Below, in pieces: positions 62,307 through 64,000 of a DNA stretch of 64,000 nucleotides. The DNA comes from Globomyces pollinis-pini (lineage: Eukaryota > Chytridiomycota > Chytridiomycetes > Rhizophydiales > Globomycetaceae). Each line of letters begins with the position of its first letter. Within the stretch, counting starts at the first letter, position 1. The position numbers were made by a program, and so were the translations under genes. The stretch covers positions 1-64,000 of the forward strand of contig MU621094.1 in the NCBI GenBank assembly GCA_025399215.1. The letters are read 5' to 3'. Under the pieces are notes generated by a model. That model searched no databases, had not been told where the DNA came from, and saw only the letters and a program-made list of their open reading frames with translations.

Positions 62307-62989
62307 TTATTGTAAGGAATATGTACGACATGTACGTGAATTGTGTCCACTTTGTTTACAAATTCCACATTTGGGACCAGCAACATATTCGTGATGAGAA
62401 CGGTTCCCTGTCGTTGAGTTTTTGTTTTTGGATCCAGCAGGTCCCCATCTTGCTTTGGTTACTATTAACTGCTCTTCAATATCGACATATGGCTGGCTCA
62501 TCACAGCCTTAATTCTTGTACTAACAGAACCGAAGTTGATATAAGGGAGATTAACGAAAGTTAGTATTTCATCACCAAGCCTGTCTCAAAGGTGTGTGAA
62601 ATGTTTTTACAGTTTGCAGCCATGTTATGGGTACTTCTTTTTTAATCGATTCATCGCCCATGTGTAGGTTTCTATTGTCTCGCTAGAATGAAAGTCATAT
62701 CCTGCATTAAAACTCTGATACATTGAAGAAATACCAACAAAATTGAGTAGTGGCATATGCTTGTTAGTTTTGTATGTGCAATCTAGTAGAAATACATATT
62801 GTATATCCTTGCTACATTGAAAGATACTGGGGCACTGAAAAGGATATTGGTTACAGTATTTTTTTTCAATTGAATCTCGAAGACCCGTGCGAAATATAAT
62901 TTCTGTAAAAATGTAAGAGACTTAACCAGTGCCTCTTTTTTCTCACCATCTAAAATGAGAGCTGCCGATTCCACGCATCTTAAATGCAC
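62307..62989 (-). mobile_element. Decayed MULE-type transposase fragment with zinc knuckle
   Basis: On the minus strand, from high to low coordinates: a frame with LYFARVFEIQLKKNTVTNIL and VARIYN, a frameshift, then LLDCTYKTNKHMPLLNFVGI and NAGYDFHSSETIETYTWAMN, the MULE transposase core with its first catalytic Asp. Stops and frame changes follow. Near 62307-62504 a remnant ends with KCGICKQSGHNSRTC, a CCHC zinc knuckle common at the end of MULE proteins. The rest of the DDE domain and the terminal inverted repeats were not found, so the element is dead. Confidence 0.7.
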
Positions 62990-63016
62990 TAAGAATGACG
63001 GTGAATTAATTGCAAT

Positions 63017-63107
63017 CTACTGATGTCGTTTATTGCCCAAATGTTGCATTGAATCTGCTTTCCTACTGATGTCGTTTATTGCCCAAATGTTGCATTGAAT
63101 CTGCTTT
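63017..63107. repeat. Perfect 45-bp tandem duplication, period 46
   Basis: Bases 63017-63061 and 63063-63107 are identical (ctactgatgtcgtttatt ... gaatctgcttt), separated by one C. Directly followed by telomere-like CCCTAA units. Confidence 0.9.
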
Positions 63108-63121
63108 AACCCTAACCCTCC
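63108..63121. repeat. Two telomere-type units (interstitial)
   Basis: aaccctaaccctcc holds two CCCTAA-type units, complementary to the TTAGGG telomere repeat of most fungi and animals. Only two units are present, so chance cannot be excluded, but it sits right at the end of a 45-bp duplication. Confidence 0.45.
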
Positions 63122-64000
63122 TTCGCTCAATTTGATGATCTTATTGTTACGTTTGATACAGCGAATATTAATTTAAAGTTCAATGATATTTACCCAATCA
63201 CAATTTTATGAAATTGTGTCTGGACGGTTCTTCTTCACCCACATGGAAAAATGAAGTAACTTCCTTCATTGTATGGGGTAACTGTGTAACTACCAATACA
63301 CTATTGAGGTTTTTTTGATGTGACAGTGAGTCACCCACCATTGTTTACGTGTCATCAAGACACAGAACATAAAGAGATTTTCTTAAATAGAAATAGCATC
63401 AAAACGTTATCAGCACTATTTATAGAACAAAACTCTATTGCATCGTCAAGTAAAACAACAGTCCCTTGACAAAAGAGAACTATCAGCTTTGGCGATTCAA
63501 GATGCTACCACTATTAGATGACCAGCAACTGGGAACCGTTAAGTTGAATCTATTATCGAGCCCGAAGAACTTCAGTCAGATATTCAGTAGTTGTATACAA
63601 TACTGAAAGTATTGATCTGCTGTTAGCATTAATACTCATGGCTTGATCACCTATTCTTGAATATAATACACCAACCTTTGCTGAATCTATTAGTGGACAA
63701 TACAATATAGATTATGAAAATGATAAATTCTGAAGAATATGCTCCATTATTCAAAGCAAAGTATTATCTTCACCTTGTAATCTTCTTTCTGAAGATACAA
63801 AAAGGCTTCTTCGCCGCTTCCGGAAGCGGAAATAGCTGGGGAGGAAACTCGTTTGGAAGCATGCTTATGTGGAATGCAGTGATCACTTTGACGTGTATGG
63901 TTCAGTTATTACATATAATGCTCTCTTTCGTCAAACGAAGGCTAATCGTACTCGAATCGAGATTTGACTTAGTACACTTCTGTCAGAAATGGGATTTCCT
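63122..64000. other. Non-coding or unrecognised end of window
   Basis: About 880 bases. A plus-strand frame is open from about 63714 to the window end without stop, beginning MKMINSEEYAPL, but it has no recognisable domain. It may be chance or the 5' part of a gene that continues outside the window. Confidence 0.35.

Noticed and set aside
63714..64000. Open plus-strand frame running off the window end
   Set aside because: No domain, no codon or motif support; only ~95 codons visible.

Overview
The window is nuclear DNA from a eukaryote, AT-rich and gene-dense over its first 59 kb. Protein-coding genes are split by very short GT-AG introns, mostly about 26-34 bp, often with a CTAAC/CTTAC-like branch site a few bases before the acceptor. 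Several things point to a flagellated early-diverging fungus or close relative: a fungal-type Clr2 silencing domain, an OPT oligopeptide transporter, a free-standing uracil phosphoribosyltransferase and dihydroorotase, plus axonemal genes (a full outer-arm dynein heavy chain of the DNAH5/DNAH8 type and CFAP77). NDUFA9 (complex I) and a mitochondrial ClpX/ClpP pair indicate an aerobic mitochondrion. No species can be named from the sequence alone.

Layout. 1-5.3 kb: tail of an MDR oxidoreductase, NDUFA9, a peptidyl-tRNA-hydrolase-like protein with a degenerate active site, and a zf-UBP ubiquitin hydrolase. 5.5-14.3 kb: a Clr2-domain/HMG-box chromatin protein, ClpP, a Rab8/Sec4 GTPase, a gamma-glutamylcyclotransferase-like protein, a SCOC-like protein, U1-70K and an RraA-like aldolase. 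14.4-18.4 kb: two secreted, probably GPI-anchored DM13-like proteins in inverted orientation around ESF1. 18.6-28.4 kb: dihydroorotase (with a 5-nt micro-exon), ZZZ3-like, an OPT transporter, a 7-TM protein, uracil phosphoribosyltransferase, a TatD nuclease with a C-terminal eIF2A/PYM-like helical tail, and a small coiled-coil protein. 28.5-42 kb: SEY1 (with three intron-like units placed end to end inside its P-loop), TTC36, ClpX, CFAP77, an SH3 protein, NAD kinase and an EDEM3-like mannosidase with a PA domain. 42.2-45 kb: three adjacent four-TM genes, two of them clear tetraspanins. 45-59 kb: the dynein heavy chain.

From 59 to 64 kb the character changes. There are no convincing intact genes. 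Instead the tract holds a decayed MULE-type transposase with a zinc knuckle, two SINE-like blocks in opposite orientation with tRNA B-box-like motifs and AAGC/GCTTGG-rich tails, two short perfect tandem duplications (44 bp and 45 bp) and two telomere-type CCCTAA units.

Functional links inside the window: ClpX and ClpP would form mitochondrial ClpXP; dihydroorotase and uracil phosphoribosyltransferase are the de novo and salvage branches of pyrimidine supply; dynein heavy chain and CFAP77 both belong to the axoneme; U1-70K fits an intron-rich genome. All gene models were assembled by eye from conserved protein motifs and GT-AG junctions, so individual exon boundaries are provisional.
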